9,954 bases of DNA from an uncultured Selenomonadaceae bacterium (GTDB taxonomy: Bacteria > Bacillota > Negativicutes > Selenomonadales > Selenomonadaceae), in NCBI GenBank assembly GCA_902782705.1, contig CACZOL010000076.1, positions 1 through 9,954 of the forward strand, in the 5' to 3' direction. Shown here in pieces: positions 1-6,717 of the stretch (positions are counted from its first letter, which is position 1; each line of letters starts with the position of its first letter). The position numbers and the translations under genes were made by a program. Below the pieces are notes generated by a model. The model did no database searches and was not told where the DNA came from. It saw only the letters and a list, made by a program, of their open reading frames with translations.

Positions 1-1
1 G

Positions 2-1348
2 GAGGAGGCGGCGGAGCATCTTTTCGAGCTGGTGGGATTCCTGCACGATCCGCAGGCAAAGGAGGAGCTTTATAGCAAGGCGCTGTTCCTTTCCAATTAC
101 CGATCGGACGGGCAGACGAACCGCGCGCGCAGAGAAGGGATCAACGGTTTTTTCGGCGCGAAGGTTACGATGCCGCATACGCGGCCCTCGTCGGTGCCGG
201 ATCGGAAAATGCGGATCGGCTATATTTCACCCGATTTGCGCGAGCATGCTGTCGCGAATTTCCTTTCGCCGTTTTTCCGGAATTTCGCGAAGCTGGATTT
301 CAACGTCTTTTGTTATATGACGGGAACGCCGGACAAGATTACGCAGCGCTTCCGCCGCAGCGCCGTACAGTGGCATGACATTCAGGGGCTTTCGCCGCAG
401 GACGCGGCGCGGCGCATTTACCGCGACCGTGTGGATATTCTCGTGGATTTTGCCGGACATTCGCAGGGCTCGAGCCTTCCCGTGCTCGCGTACCGGCCTG
501 CGCCGATTCAGATGACGGCTATCGGGGACGTGGGTTCGACGGGGCTTCGGGAAGTCGACTATTTCCTTTCCGACGGTTATTGCTCGCCGCCTGACCGTCC
601 GCCGACGGAGTTTTCCGAGCGGCTCGCGCGGGTGCAGGGGTGTCATCTTTGTTACGATCCGACGATTTTGCGCCCGCTGCCGGAGCCGGGACGGGAGCCG
701 CCCGCCCAGCGGAACGGCTATGTCACTTTCGGCAGCTTCAACAATTTCGCGAAGGCGAGCCGCGAGACGCTGGTGCTTTGGCGCTCAGTTCTCGAAGCCG
801 CACCGCGCTCCAGGCTTGTCATCAAAGGGAAGATCGCATCGGTGCCGGACGGCGAGGAAGAAGTGATGGCGCGTCTCTCGGACGTTGGCGTCGATCTTTC
901 CCGCGTTGATTTGCGCCCGTACAGTCCCGATTATTTGGAGCAGTATCGCGATATCGACATTGCGTTGGACACGACGCCTTTTACCGGCGGGCTTACGACT
1001 TGCGAGGCGCTCGTGATGGGCGTTCCGGTCATCTCGCTCCGAGGCGGTACGCACGCCGCGCGCATCGGTACGAGTATTTTGGAGAACGCTGGGCTTCCCG
1101 AGCTTGTCGCGTCCAACGGCGTGGAATATGTGAAAAAAGCCGCGCGTATTGCCGGTTCCATGCCGATCCTTGTGAAGTTCCACGGCGGGCTTCGCGAGGT
1201 CGTGAAGGGTTCGCGCCTGATGGATGCGAAAGGCTATATGAGAAATATGGAAACGCTGTATCGGTCGCTTTGGGAAGACTATTGCACAGGGGCGCAATCG
1301 AAAAAGAAGGAAGGCAGCAAGGCACGGCAGTTTTTCCACGGAATATGA
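2..1348 (+). CDS. OGT/SPINDLY-like O-linked N-acetylglucosaminyltransferase, C-terminal part (5' end outside window)
   Basis: The reading frame is open to the left edge, so the true start (and probably a TPR or other N-terminal region) lies outside; the GTG at 32 is an internal codon. The visible part matches the GT41 catalytic region. It begins near base 209 with RIGYISPDLREHAV, whose His matches the conserved His of OGT. It continues with DFAGHSQG and RPAPIQMTAIG (about 455-525), then FGSFNNFAKAS (about 727-762), whose Lys corresponds to the UDP-contacting Lys of human OGT. LDTTPFTGGLTTCEAL and GGTHAARIGTSIL (about 965-1081) form the nucleotide-sugar site. The family transfers a sugar, usually GlcNAc, from UDP-sugar to Ser/Thr in the cytoplasm. 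A YjfB peptide and a giant flagellin lie downstream, so flagellin is a reasonable substrate; this is inference. All expected motifs are present and no frameshift is seen. Confidence 0.85.
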   Translation, partial: EEAAEHLFELVGFLHDPQAKEELYSKALFLSNYRSDGQTNRARREGINGFFGAKVTMPHTRPSSVPDRKMRIGYISPDLREHAVANFLSPFFRNFAKLDFNVFCYMTGTPDKITQRFRRSAVQWHDIQGLSPQDAARRIYRDRVDILVDFAGHSQGSSLPVLAYRPAPIQMTAIGDVGSTGLREVDYFLSDGYCSPPDRPPTEFSERLARVQGCHLCYDPTILRPLPEPGREPPAQRNGYVTFGSFNNFAKASRETLVLWRSVLEAAPRSRLVIKGKIASVPDGEEEVMARLSDVGVDLSRVDLRPYSPDYLEQYRDIDIALDTTPFTGGLTTCEALVMGVPVISLRGGTHAARIGTSILENAGLPELVASNGVEYVKKAARIAGSMPILVKFHGGLREVVKGSRLMDAKGYMRNMETLYRSLWEDYCTGAQSKKKEGSKARQFFHGI

Positions 1349-1371
1349 GGAAAAATTGGGTAATTTTTAGC

Positions 1372-1400
1372 TTGCACTTTCTTTTGGCATTCGTTATAAT
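1372..1400 (+). promoter_or_regulatory. Sigma-A-type promoter for the yjfB-like gene
   Basis: TTGCAC (1372-1377) and a perfect TATAAT (1395-1400) are separated by 17 bp. It starts 24 bp after the glycosyltransferase stop and 40 bp before the next start codon, so the small genes downstream can be transcribed independently of the glycosyltransferase. Confidence 0.8.
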
Positions 1401-1439
1401 ACAGGAAATATCACCGCGACGGAAAAGGAGTGAGGAAGC

Positions 1440-1628
1440 GTGGACATGGACATGAGCATCGCGGCGCTCAGCGTCGGTATGGCGCAGGCAAATACGCAGC
1501 AGCAGCTTGGAATTTCTGTTCTCAAGGAAGCGATGGAAATGAGCGGCGAAGCCGTGGCGGAGCTTTTGGAGAACGTCCCTGTGAGCCTCGATCCCAATCT
1601 TGGAGCGGCGGTAGATATCATGGCTTGA
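1440..1628 (+). CDS. YjfB-family putative motility peptide (62 aa)
   Basis: This small acidic protein has the YjfB family pattern: a short N-terminus rich in Met/Asp, then SIAALSVGMAQANTQQQLGISVLKEAMEM, then a loosely conserved tail ending PNLGAAVDIMA. The Gln-rich amphipathic helix (residues 17-33) is the family hallmark. Family members lie in or near flagellar and motility loci of Firmicutes; the molecular role is unknown. The GTG at 1440 was chosen because AAGGAG (1425-1430) lies 9 bp upstream; the ATG codons at 1446 and 1452 are too far from it. A consensus promoter is just upstream, and no terminator is visible before the zinc-ribbon gene 64 bp further on, so the two are probably co-transcribed. 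The protein has no signal peptide or membrane segment. Confidence 0.82.
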   Translation: MDMDMSIAALSVGMAQANTQQQLGISVLKEAMEMSGEAVAELLENVPVSLDPNLGAAVDIMA

Positions 1629-1692
1629 TTTCTGCTGTCGGGAGGATTCGGGAGCGGAGATTTGCAAGACGAAAGGTAAGGGGATTTTTTTC

Positions 1693-1980
1693 ATGGCTTT
1701 TGAAGACAAAACGTTGACGTGCAAGGACTGTGGCAAGGAGTTCATCTTCAGCGCAGGCGAGCAAGAATTTTACGCGGAGAAGGGCTTCGAGAACGAGCCT
1801 GCCCGTTGCCGTGATTGCCGCGACAAGCGTCGCCGCAACCGTGACAGCGGAGAGCGCGAAGAGCGCCAGATGTTCACGGTGGTCTGCGCTGACTGCGGCC
1901 GCGAGACACAGGTTCCGTTCGAGCCGAAAGATGATCGCCCGGTTTATTGCCGCGATTGCTTCAGCAAGCATCGCCGCTAA
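1693..1980 (+). CDS. Small protein with two zinc ribbons (CxxC-x25-CxxC and CxxC-x17-CxxC)
   Basis: This 95-residue basic protein has eight cysteines in four CxxC pairs. Residues 5-43 (LTCKDCGKEFIFSAGEQEFYAEKGF..PARCRDC) form the probable zinc-ribbon domain commonly found in bacterial small proteins (Pfam zf-trcl type), with C10, C13, C39 and C42. A charged Arg/Glu linker (44-59) leads to a second ribbon with C65, C68, C86 and C89, spaced like the CxxC-x17-CxxC family. Each ribbon could bind one zinc. Function is unknown; nucleic-acid or protein binding is the usual guess for such ribbons, with no direct evidence here. The start ATG has AAGGGG (1678-1683) 9 bp upstream. It follows the YjfB gene without a terminator and is followed by one. 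Confidence 0.8.
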   Translation: MAFEDKTLTCKDCGKEFIFSAGEQEFYAEKGFENEPARCRDCRDKRRRNRDSGEREERQMFTVVCADCGRETQVPFEPKDDRPVYCRDCFSKHRR

Positions 1981-2040
1981 TCCGGCACAAGGCGGAGCAC
2001 GTGCCTGACGTTTTTTGATAAGAACCCAAAAGTGTGCCAA

Positions 2041-2066
2041 TGCAGCCCGGCTTGACCGGGCTGTAG
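2041..2066 (+). terminator. Probable intrinsic terminator after the zinc-ribbon gene
   Basis: CAGCCCGG (2043-2050) pairs perfectly with CCGGGCTG (2056-2063) around loop CTTGA, and can extend by a G-U and a T-A pair. The tail that follows (TAGTTATTA) is only moderately T-rich, so termination may be incomplete. Confidence 0.6.
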
Positions 2067-2070
2067 TTAT

Positions 2071-2200
2071 TACGAGAGCACTTAATAAGCGCGAATGTCA
2101 GTGAAGCGCGAATTTAGTGCGACGGATACTTGACCACTTGGGGAGGCCGAGCGAAGCGAAAGCCGAGCCTAGCGGACACAGTATAAAAAGAAGAAAGGGA
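2071..2200. repeat. Gene-free stretch with short direct and inverted repeats
   Basis: This stretch has no convincing gene and no clear promoter. It contains a 10-bp direct repeat AAGCGCGAAT at 2087-2096 and 2104-2113, enclosed by an imperfect inverted pair GCACTTAA (2079-2086) and TTTAGTGC (2113-2120). A GC-rich part follows with CCGAG repeated around 2147-2168 (GAGCGAAGCGAAAGC). The composition and internal repetition suggest an interspersed repeat element, but a second copy inside the window is not present. TTGACC at 2130-2135 could be a -35 box, but no good -10 is at the right distance. Confidence 0.35.
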
Positions 2201-2212
2201 AAGGTGAATGAA

Positions 2213-2998
2213 ATGAAGAAATTTACGACGCTTTGCTTGATTGCTCTGCTGGCGTTGACGGCTCTTGTGGCCGGCTGTGGCGGCGGCGGCGAAAAGAAAG
2301 ACGCCAAGGCGGACCAGAAGACGGAAAAGGTCCTGCGCATCGGAACGAACGCGGACTTCGCACCGTTTGAGTTCCAGGACGTCAGCGGCAAGGAATACCA
2401 GGGCTTCGATATGGATCTGATTCGTGCGGTCGCGAAAGAAATGGGCTACAAGGCTGACATTCAGAACATCAACTTCGACGGGCTGATTCCGGCGCTTGAG
2501 GCCGACAATCTCGACGTCATCATTTCGGGCATGACGATCAACGACGAGCGTAAGAAGAAAGTTGATTTCTCCGATCCTTACTATAAGTCCGGTCTCTCCA
2601 TCATCGTGAAGAAGGACGACAAGTCCATCAACAAGTTCTCCGACCTGAAGGGCAAAAAAGTCGCCGTGCAGATCGGCACCACCAGCGCGATGGAAGTCAA
2701 GAAGATTGACGGCGCGGAAGTCAAGGAGTTCAACAGCTCCGCCGACACGTTCCTCGAGCTGAAAGCCGGCGGCGTCGATGCCGTCGTCAATGACCGTCCG
2801 GTCAACGACTATTACATCCTGAAGAGCGGCGTCAAAGACGTGCGCCGTCTCGAAGAGCTCCTGACTTCCGAGGATTACGGTATCGCTTCCTCGAAGAAGA
2901 AGCCGGAGATGAAGAAGCAAATCGACGCCGCGCTGAAGAAGCTGCGCGACAACGGCGAATACGACAAGATTTTCAAGAAATGGTTCGGTAACGGCTGA
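2213..2998 (+). CDS. Polar amino-acid ABC transporter substrate-binding lipoprotein (GlnH-like)
   Basis: This 261-residue protein belongs to the SBP_bac_3 family, which captures an amino acid outside the cytoplasmic membrane and hands it to an ABC permease. Residues 1-22 are a lipoprotein signal peptide (MKK, hydrophobic core, lipobox VAGC with C22), followed by a Gly/Lys linker. The mature part opens with LRIGTNADFAPFEFQD (41-56) and has the family signature GFDMDLIRAVAKEMG (64-78). It also has GMTINDER (106-113), whose Arg normally clamps the ligand carboxylate, and VVNDRPV (191-197), whose Asp normally binds the amino group. It ends YDKIFKKWFG. This suggests glutamine or a similar polar amino acid, but the exact ligand cannot be read. 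The start at 2213 was chosen for AAGGTG (2201-2206) and the signal peptide; an in-frame upstream ATG at 2117 has no good site. No permease or ATPase is adjacent. Confidence 0.92.
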   Translation: MKKFTTLCLIALLALTALVAGCGGGGEKKDAKADQKTEKVLRIGTNADFAPFEFQDVSGKEYQGFDMDLIRAVAKEMGYKADIQNINFDGLIPALEADNLDVIISGMTINDERKKKVDFSDPYYKSGLSIIVKKDDKSINKFSDLKGKKVAVQIGTTSAMEVKKIDGAEVKEFNSSADTFLELKAGGVDAVVNDRPVNDYYILKSGVKDVRRLEELLTSEDYGIASSKKKPEMKKQIDAALKKLRDNGEYDKIFKKWFGNG

Positions 2999-3008
2999 TT
3001 ACGGCAGG

Positions 3009-3041
3009 AAAAACCGCCGCGCAAATTGCGCGGCGGTTTTT
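3009..3041 (+). terminator. Strong intrinsic terminator after the GlnH-like gene
   Basis: A 16-bp perfect inverted repeat, AAAAACCGCCGCGCAA and its complement, with almost no spacer. The GC-rich core ends in a T run, and the A-rich left arm means it could also act on the opposite strand. It separates the GlnH-like gene from the flagellin gene. Confidence 0.93.
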
Positions 3042-3109
3042 GTGTGCGCGAAAAATTTTTTATAATCGGGAAATCTGATTTTAAAAAATTTTGTCCCCAA
3101 AATAATGCT

Positions 3110-3139
3110 TAACCTTTTAAGGAAAAAATACGATATAAT
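3110..3139 (+). promoter_or_regulatory. Probable flagellin promoter (sigma-28-like, overlapping a sigma-A -10)
   Basis: TAAC, 15 bp, then TACGATAT (3129-3136) resembles the sigma-28/sigma-D flagellar pattern TAAA-N15-GCCGATAT, with one and two mismatches. A perfect TATAAT (3134-3139) overlaps it but has no good -35 at 16-18 bp. Another TATAAT is at 3061-3066. Either reading gives a short leader of about 40 nt, or about 115 nt for the farther box. Confidence 0.5.
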
Positions 3140-3183
3140 AGATAACAGGAAGTTTGTTTGTGTTTTGCAAAGGAAGATGCTTT

Positions 3184-6030
3184 ATGGCTATGGTCATCAA
3201 GAACAACAATGCGGCGATGCTGGCGCTGGGCGAGTTGAACAAGAACACGTCGGCCCTCGGCAAGCAGCTTAAAAAAGTTTCTTCCGGTATGCGGTTGACT
3301 GGCGCTGGGGACGCACCGTCCGAGTTCAGCATTTCGGAAAAGATGCGCGTGCGTATCCGCGCCCTCGACCAAGATGAGCGCAACGTGCAAAACGGTGCGT
3401 CTCTTTTGCGTGTCGCGGAGGGCGGCATCCAGTCCCAGATCGAGATCATGAAGACCATCAAGCAGAAAGTCATCGACGCGGACAACGACACGAATACGGA
3501 CCTCGACCGCATGACGATACAGAAAGAGATTGATCAGGGCTATCGGCAGATTGAGGATATTGCATGGGAGACGAATTATAACGGGAAGCGCCTCTTGGTA
3601 GGCGATACGGTATATGAAACCGTTCGGAGTTGGGTCGTCAACGGCACGTCGAGCCTTTTGCCGGGCAGCGACGAAATGAATATCATCAATGCGGTTCCCG
3701 ATGTTTACGATACCCTGAACGGCGTCGTCGGGCCGTTTGATTTGTTCCAGAAGTCGGCAATCAAAAGTACAAGTGCTCCTAGGCTGGGATTTGACCCGAC
3801 GATTCCGTTTACGGGGGGCACAGACTATGTCTATAAGCTAGGGGATTCCTTCTCCACGGTAGACTCTTTGGACGGCACAGCGTTTTCCGTGAGTTTGCCT
3901 GTAAACAAATCTTTTATTTTAACAAAAACGCCCAGCAATACGCATAAATATGGATATCTAGACGGAAGTTCATTTAGTCTTGTGACAAACTGGGAAGAAA
4001 TTGATATCAGCGGTTGCACCTCTGTGGAACAGGTGATGGCGGCTATTCAAACAAAAATTCCATCAGTGATTACCGGATATGGAGCGGATTATTTGTTTTC
4101 AACCACTTCAATTTATTCCATCGAATATGAGGGACATCATACCACGGCCCCGGAGGTACCTAAAACGAACCTTTTTAGTGGCCCTGTTAATTTTTCGGGA
4201 GGAAGAGACGCAGGGGGCATTGACGATGATGATCCTGATTCAACGTTGCCTCAAGATGGAGAGCGGGCGTCATTTTCTTTGTCTGGGGTGGCGGCGAACA
4301 CGGGGATTACTGTATACGAAGATGGTGGTAGGGTAGTGCTCGGACTGCGATTTGTCGCTGGCGATGATCCGCCTAAACCCGCCGACCCTGTTAATGGCGT
4401 GCTTACTGTCGGCATCGATTATAATGGGGATTTTGATTTTAGTGGCCTTTTAGGCAACATGACTGGCAGGACTTTAACGCTCAAAACGTTTCAAAAAGGC
4501 GAGTGGTTAAACTCTTACTATTCTGTGGAAGACGGTTTTCATGAAACAGAGTATAATCTGGAGAATGCAGAAAGATTAACAGGAACGCTCTCTCCAGGAC
4601 GTGCGTATGCAACGGTGGACGTGTCAGGTTATGCTAATGTGGAGGATTTGATTTCCGATTTGACTGGAAAGGCAATTACAATTGGATTTGATAATGATTA
4701 TGGGAGGAATGCGCTTTTTGAAAATGGCTTTATTGATGAGACATACTATTATTATTTAGAGTTTGTAGACTCTGCCTCGGATGATCCGCTTAATCAGTTG
4801 AATAAAATTGAAAACAAACGTTTTGAATCATTCGTACTTGATTTGAACGTTTTGCGCACGGAAGTGGCGGGCGGAAAAACCATCGCAAAAGCGTTTGCCG
4901 ATTTATGCCCTGGAGTATATGTGGGCTCGCATTATAAACGAGTTGAAGAAGCGACAGATGCTATGGGACAAGTCATCGGTATTAAGATTAAAGCTGGGAG
5001 TGGAGGGAAGGAAGGCAATAATGAAAAGCTGTTCCTGACACAAAATCAACTTCGATCTTATACATTGGACTATGGCGCATGGTTCGCGAACAATCCGGAT
5101 AAGGCAAATCCCGATTTTTTGAACGGCAAGGGATTTCGCGCGTACTGCGCGACTTGCAATGACGAATGGTTCAATTTCTGCTTTTACACAGGCGAATTGC
5201 CGGAAGGACGACCGCAGAATGTCGATCCCGAATCGGAAGATATCAAGCCCATTTATATCGACGTGTCGGGGGTGACGGACGCGGCTTCCTTGGTGCAGGC
5301 TATTTACGACCAAGCGACGCCGTACCTTACCGGAGGAGACGAAGACTACAATCACTTTATGCGATTGCTTGCGGACGAGGACAAATTGATTATCTACGAT
5401 GAGCGACGTCTTACAGAGTCTTACTTGCAAAAGGTAAAGGATCAAAGCGGCAACCTCCTGTACGATTACCAATGGGACGAAGCGGAAGGCGTAGGCGGCG
5501 CGAAGATCGCGGACGGCGTTTGGGACAACGTAGTCATAGGCGAGCGCGATATTTACGTCAAGGACCTTGTCATTCACCATACCGACCATGCCAGTCAGAA
5601 TATCCATATAAAGATTCCACAGACGACGATGGATCATCTTTTCGGCTATAAGGCCGGGACGCGGGAGTGGTCGGAGTTCAACGTGATGACTGCCGCCAGT
5701 CGCGAAGAGCTTCTTGGCAACAAGGTGGGTTACACGCGCTCTGGTCGCTATGTCGCCGAAGAGGAAGAAGGGCTCTTGGATCATGCGCTGAATTATTTGA
5801 CCGCTGCGAACTGTCTCGTAGGCGCGCAGATCAGCCGCCTCGAAATGACCGAGGCGAACATCGTGACGTCCCGCGAAAGTACAACGTCCAGCGAAAGCAC
5901 GATTCGAGACGCGGACATGGCGAAGGAAATGACCGAATACACGAAAGCGAACGTCCTCGCCCAAGCCGCGCAGTCCATGCTCGCGCAGGCGAACCAGGAC
6001 AGCTCGACGATACTCGGCTTGCTGAAGTGA
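3184..6030 (+). CDS. Giant flagellin (948 aa) with a large modular insertion
   Basis: Structural subunit of the flagellar filament, exported through the flagellar type III apparatus. Residues 1-140 form the conserved D0/D1 half: NNNAAMLALGELNKN, KKVSSGMRLTGAGDAPSEFSISEKMR, then NVQNGASLLRVAEGG and NYNGKRLL. Residues about 865-948 form the other half: LNYLTAANCLVGAQISRLEM through DMAKEMTEYTKANVLAQAAQSMLAQ to LGLLK. Ordinary flagellins are about 270-500 residues, so about 700 residues are extra. The insertion has three DxSG modules (near 273, 478 and 693), which resemble but do not prove flagellin hook IN-type repeats. Six cysteines (278, 575, 655, 658, 666, 877) are unusual for a flagellin. 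No HExxH protease motif is seen. The start at 3184 was chosen for AAAGGA about 9 bp upstream and a normal flagellin N-terminus; a TTG at 3154 adds an atypical leader. It is monocistronic. Confidence 0.94.
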   Translation: MAMVIKNNNAAMLALGELNKNTSALGKQLKKVSSGMRLTGAGDAPSEFSISEKMRVRIRALDQDERNVQNGASLLRVAEGGIQSQIEIMKTIKQKVIDADNDTNTDLDRMTIQKEIDQGYRQIEDIAWETNYNGKRLLVGDTVYETVRSWVVNGTSSLLPGSDEMNIINAVPDVYDTLNGVVGPFDLFQKSAIKSTSAPRLGFDPTIPFTGGTDYVYKLGDSFSTVDSLDGTAFSVSLPVNKSFILTKTPSNTHKYGYLDGSSFSLVTNWEEIDISGCTSVEQVMAAIQTKIPSVITGYGADYLFSTTSIYSIEYEGHHTTAPEVPKTNLFSGPVNFSGGRDAGGIDDDDPDSTLPQDGERASFSLSGVAANTGITVYEDGGRVVLGLRFVAGDDPPKPADPVNGVLTVGIDYNGDFDFSGLLGNMTGRTLTLKTFQKGEWLNSYYSVEDGFHETEYNLENAERLTGTLSPGRAYATVDVSGYANVEDLISDLTGKAITIGFDNDYGRNALFENGFIDETYYYYLEFVDSASDDPLNQLNKIENKRFESFVLDLNVLRTEVAGGKTIAKAFADLCPGVYVGSHYKRVEEATDAMGQVIGIKIKAGSGGKEGNNEKLFLTQNQLRSYTLDYGAWFANNPDKANPDFLNGKGFRAYCATCNDEWFNFCFYTGELPEGRPQNVDPESEDIKPIYIDVSGVTDAASLVQAIYDQATPYLTGGDEDYNHFMRLLADEDKLIIYDERRLTESYLQKVKDQSGNLLYDYQWDEAEGVGGAKIADGVWDNVVIGERDIYVKDLVIHHTDHASQNIHIKIPQTTMDHLFGYKAGTREWSEFNVMTAASREELLGNKVGYTRSGRYVAEEEEGLLDHALNYLTAANCLVGAQISRLEMTEANIVTSRESTTSSESTIRDADMAKEMTEYTKANVLAQAAQSMLAQANQDSSTILGLLK

Positions 6031-6038
6031 TTTTATTC

Positions 6039-6066
6039 AAAACTCCCGATGCGTCGGGAGTTTTTT
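6039..6066 (+). terminator. Strong intrinsic terminator after the flagellin gene
   Basis: AAAACTCCCGA (6039-6049) pairs with TCGGGAGTTTT (6054-6064) around loop TGCG, followed by a continuing T run to 6066. It lies 9 bp after the stop codon. Confidence 0.95.
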
Positions 6067-6072
6067 CTGTGA

Positions 6073-6101
6073 TTGACAAGCGAGGCGGAGGTGTGTATAA
6101 T
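6073..6101 (+). promoter_or_regulatory. Consensus sigma-A promoter for the tRNA genes
   Basis: Perfect TTGACA (6073-6078) and perfect TATAAT (6096-6101), exactly 17 bp apart. Transcription would start near 6108, about 37 nt before tRNA-Asp. This strength is typical of stable-RNA genes. Confidence 0.9.
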
Positions 6102-6144
6102 ATCACTTGCGCTGTGGACGAGGCATTTGCTTTGGCGCGGCTAC

Positions 6145-6221
6145 GGCCCGGTAGTTCAGTTGGTTAGAATGCCGCCCTGTCACGGCGGAGATCATGGGTT
6201 CAAGTCCCATTCGGGTCGCCA
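6145..6221 (+). tRNA. tRNA-Asp (anticodon GTC)
   Basis: A 77-nt cloverleaf. Acceptor GGCCCGG pairs with TCGGGTC, with two G-U pairs. Anticodon stem CCGCC/GGCGG encloses loop CTGTCAC. T arm is ATGGG-TTCAAGT-CCCAT. Discriminator is G, as expected for Asp, and CCA is encoded in the gene. No terminator follows, which suggests the transcript continues to tRNA-Cys. Confidence 0.97.
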
Positions 6222-6282
6222 TTTTTGACGAAATAGGTCATTTATAGAAGTTATGACAAGCTATATGGATCGTGATTAAAAA

Positions 6283-6412
6283 TTGCTAACTTCATGCCTC
6301 CCCTGAAAGGGGAGGTGGCGCGAAGCGCCGGAGGGGTTTCGCTGCCCGACAAGAACCCCTCCACCGCCTTGCGGCGGTCCCCCTCCCCTTTCAGGGGAGG
6401 CCAAATTAGCAA
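6283..6412. repeat. Palindromic extragenic element of several nested hairpins
   Basis: Outer pair TTGCTAA (6283-6289) and TTAGCAA (6406-6412). Inside, 20-bp arms at 6296-6315 and 6382-6401 are perfect inverted copies, and each arm is itself a hairpin (CCTCCCC-TGAAA-GGGGAGG). Between them are GGCGC-GAA-GCGCC (6317-6329), GGAGGGGTT (6330-6338) pairing with AACCCCTCC (6354-6362), and ACCGCC-TTGC-GGCGGT (6363-6378). It carries no gene; the open frame across it is accidental. The layout resembles the palindromic extragenic repeats dispersed in many bacterial genomes. Confidence 0.85.
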
Positions 6413-6438
6413 AAATCAACGAAAAACCATATATATAA

Positions 6439-6512
<74 letters not shown>

Positions 6513-6525
6513 AATTACCAACATG

Positions 6526-6553
6526 CCCCGAAGCAGCTCTTCGGGGTTTTTTT
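6526..6553 (+). terminator. Intrinsic terminator after tRNA-Cys
   Basis: CCCCGAAG (6526-6533) pairs with CTTCGGGG (6539-6546) around a 5-nt loop, followed by seven T residues. It closes the tRNA transcript. Confidence 0.94.
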
Positions 6554-6619
6554 ATTCCTGTTTTTCGATGCTGCGTTTTCATTGTGGATAGAGGCGAGAA
6601 AGTATTTTCATTTATGGAA

Positions 6620-6678
6620 TTGACGGAAATAATTTCAGAAAATTATAAATTGACATCACCGATAAAATACGATATGCT
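6620..6678 (+). promoter_or_regulatory. Two tandem sigma-A-type promoters before the malic enzyme
   Basis: Upstream promoter: TTGACG (6620-6625), 18 bp, TATAAA (6644-6649), with start near 6656. Downstream promoter: TTGACA (6650-6655), 17 bp, TATGCT (6673-6678), with start near 6685. The second -35 begins directly after the first -10. The two starts would lie on either side of the left arm edge of the hairpin at 6683-6710. Confidence 0.65.
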
Positions 6679-6682
6679 GATT

Positions 6683-6717
6683 CTCAGAAGGAGAGGTTTC
6701 GCCTTCTGAGTTTTTTT
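6683..6717 (+). terminator. Terminator-like hairpin inside the malic-enzyme leader (possible attenuator)
   Basis: CTCAGAAGG (6683-6691) pairs perfectly with CCTTCTGAG (6702-6710), followed by seven T residues. It sits between the promoters and the malic-enzyme ribosome-binding site, with no promoter after it, so the mRNA must read through it. A second role as a backstop for the upstream tRNA transcript is possible. Confidence 0.75.

Noticed and set aside
1351..1368. Inverted repeat AAAAATT-GGGT-AATTTTT after the glycosyltransferase stop
   Set aside because: The stem is only A-T pairs and too weak to call a terminator with confidence.
4540..4560. HETEY in the flagellin insertion as a possible flagellinolysin zinc site
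   Set aside because: The required HExxH pattern is not completed there or elsewhere in the insertion.
4903..5964. A 353-codon open frame on the minus strand within the flagellin gene
   Set aside because: It is antisense to a well-supported flagellin, shows no recognisable domain, and is explained by the codon composition of the plus-strand gene.
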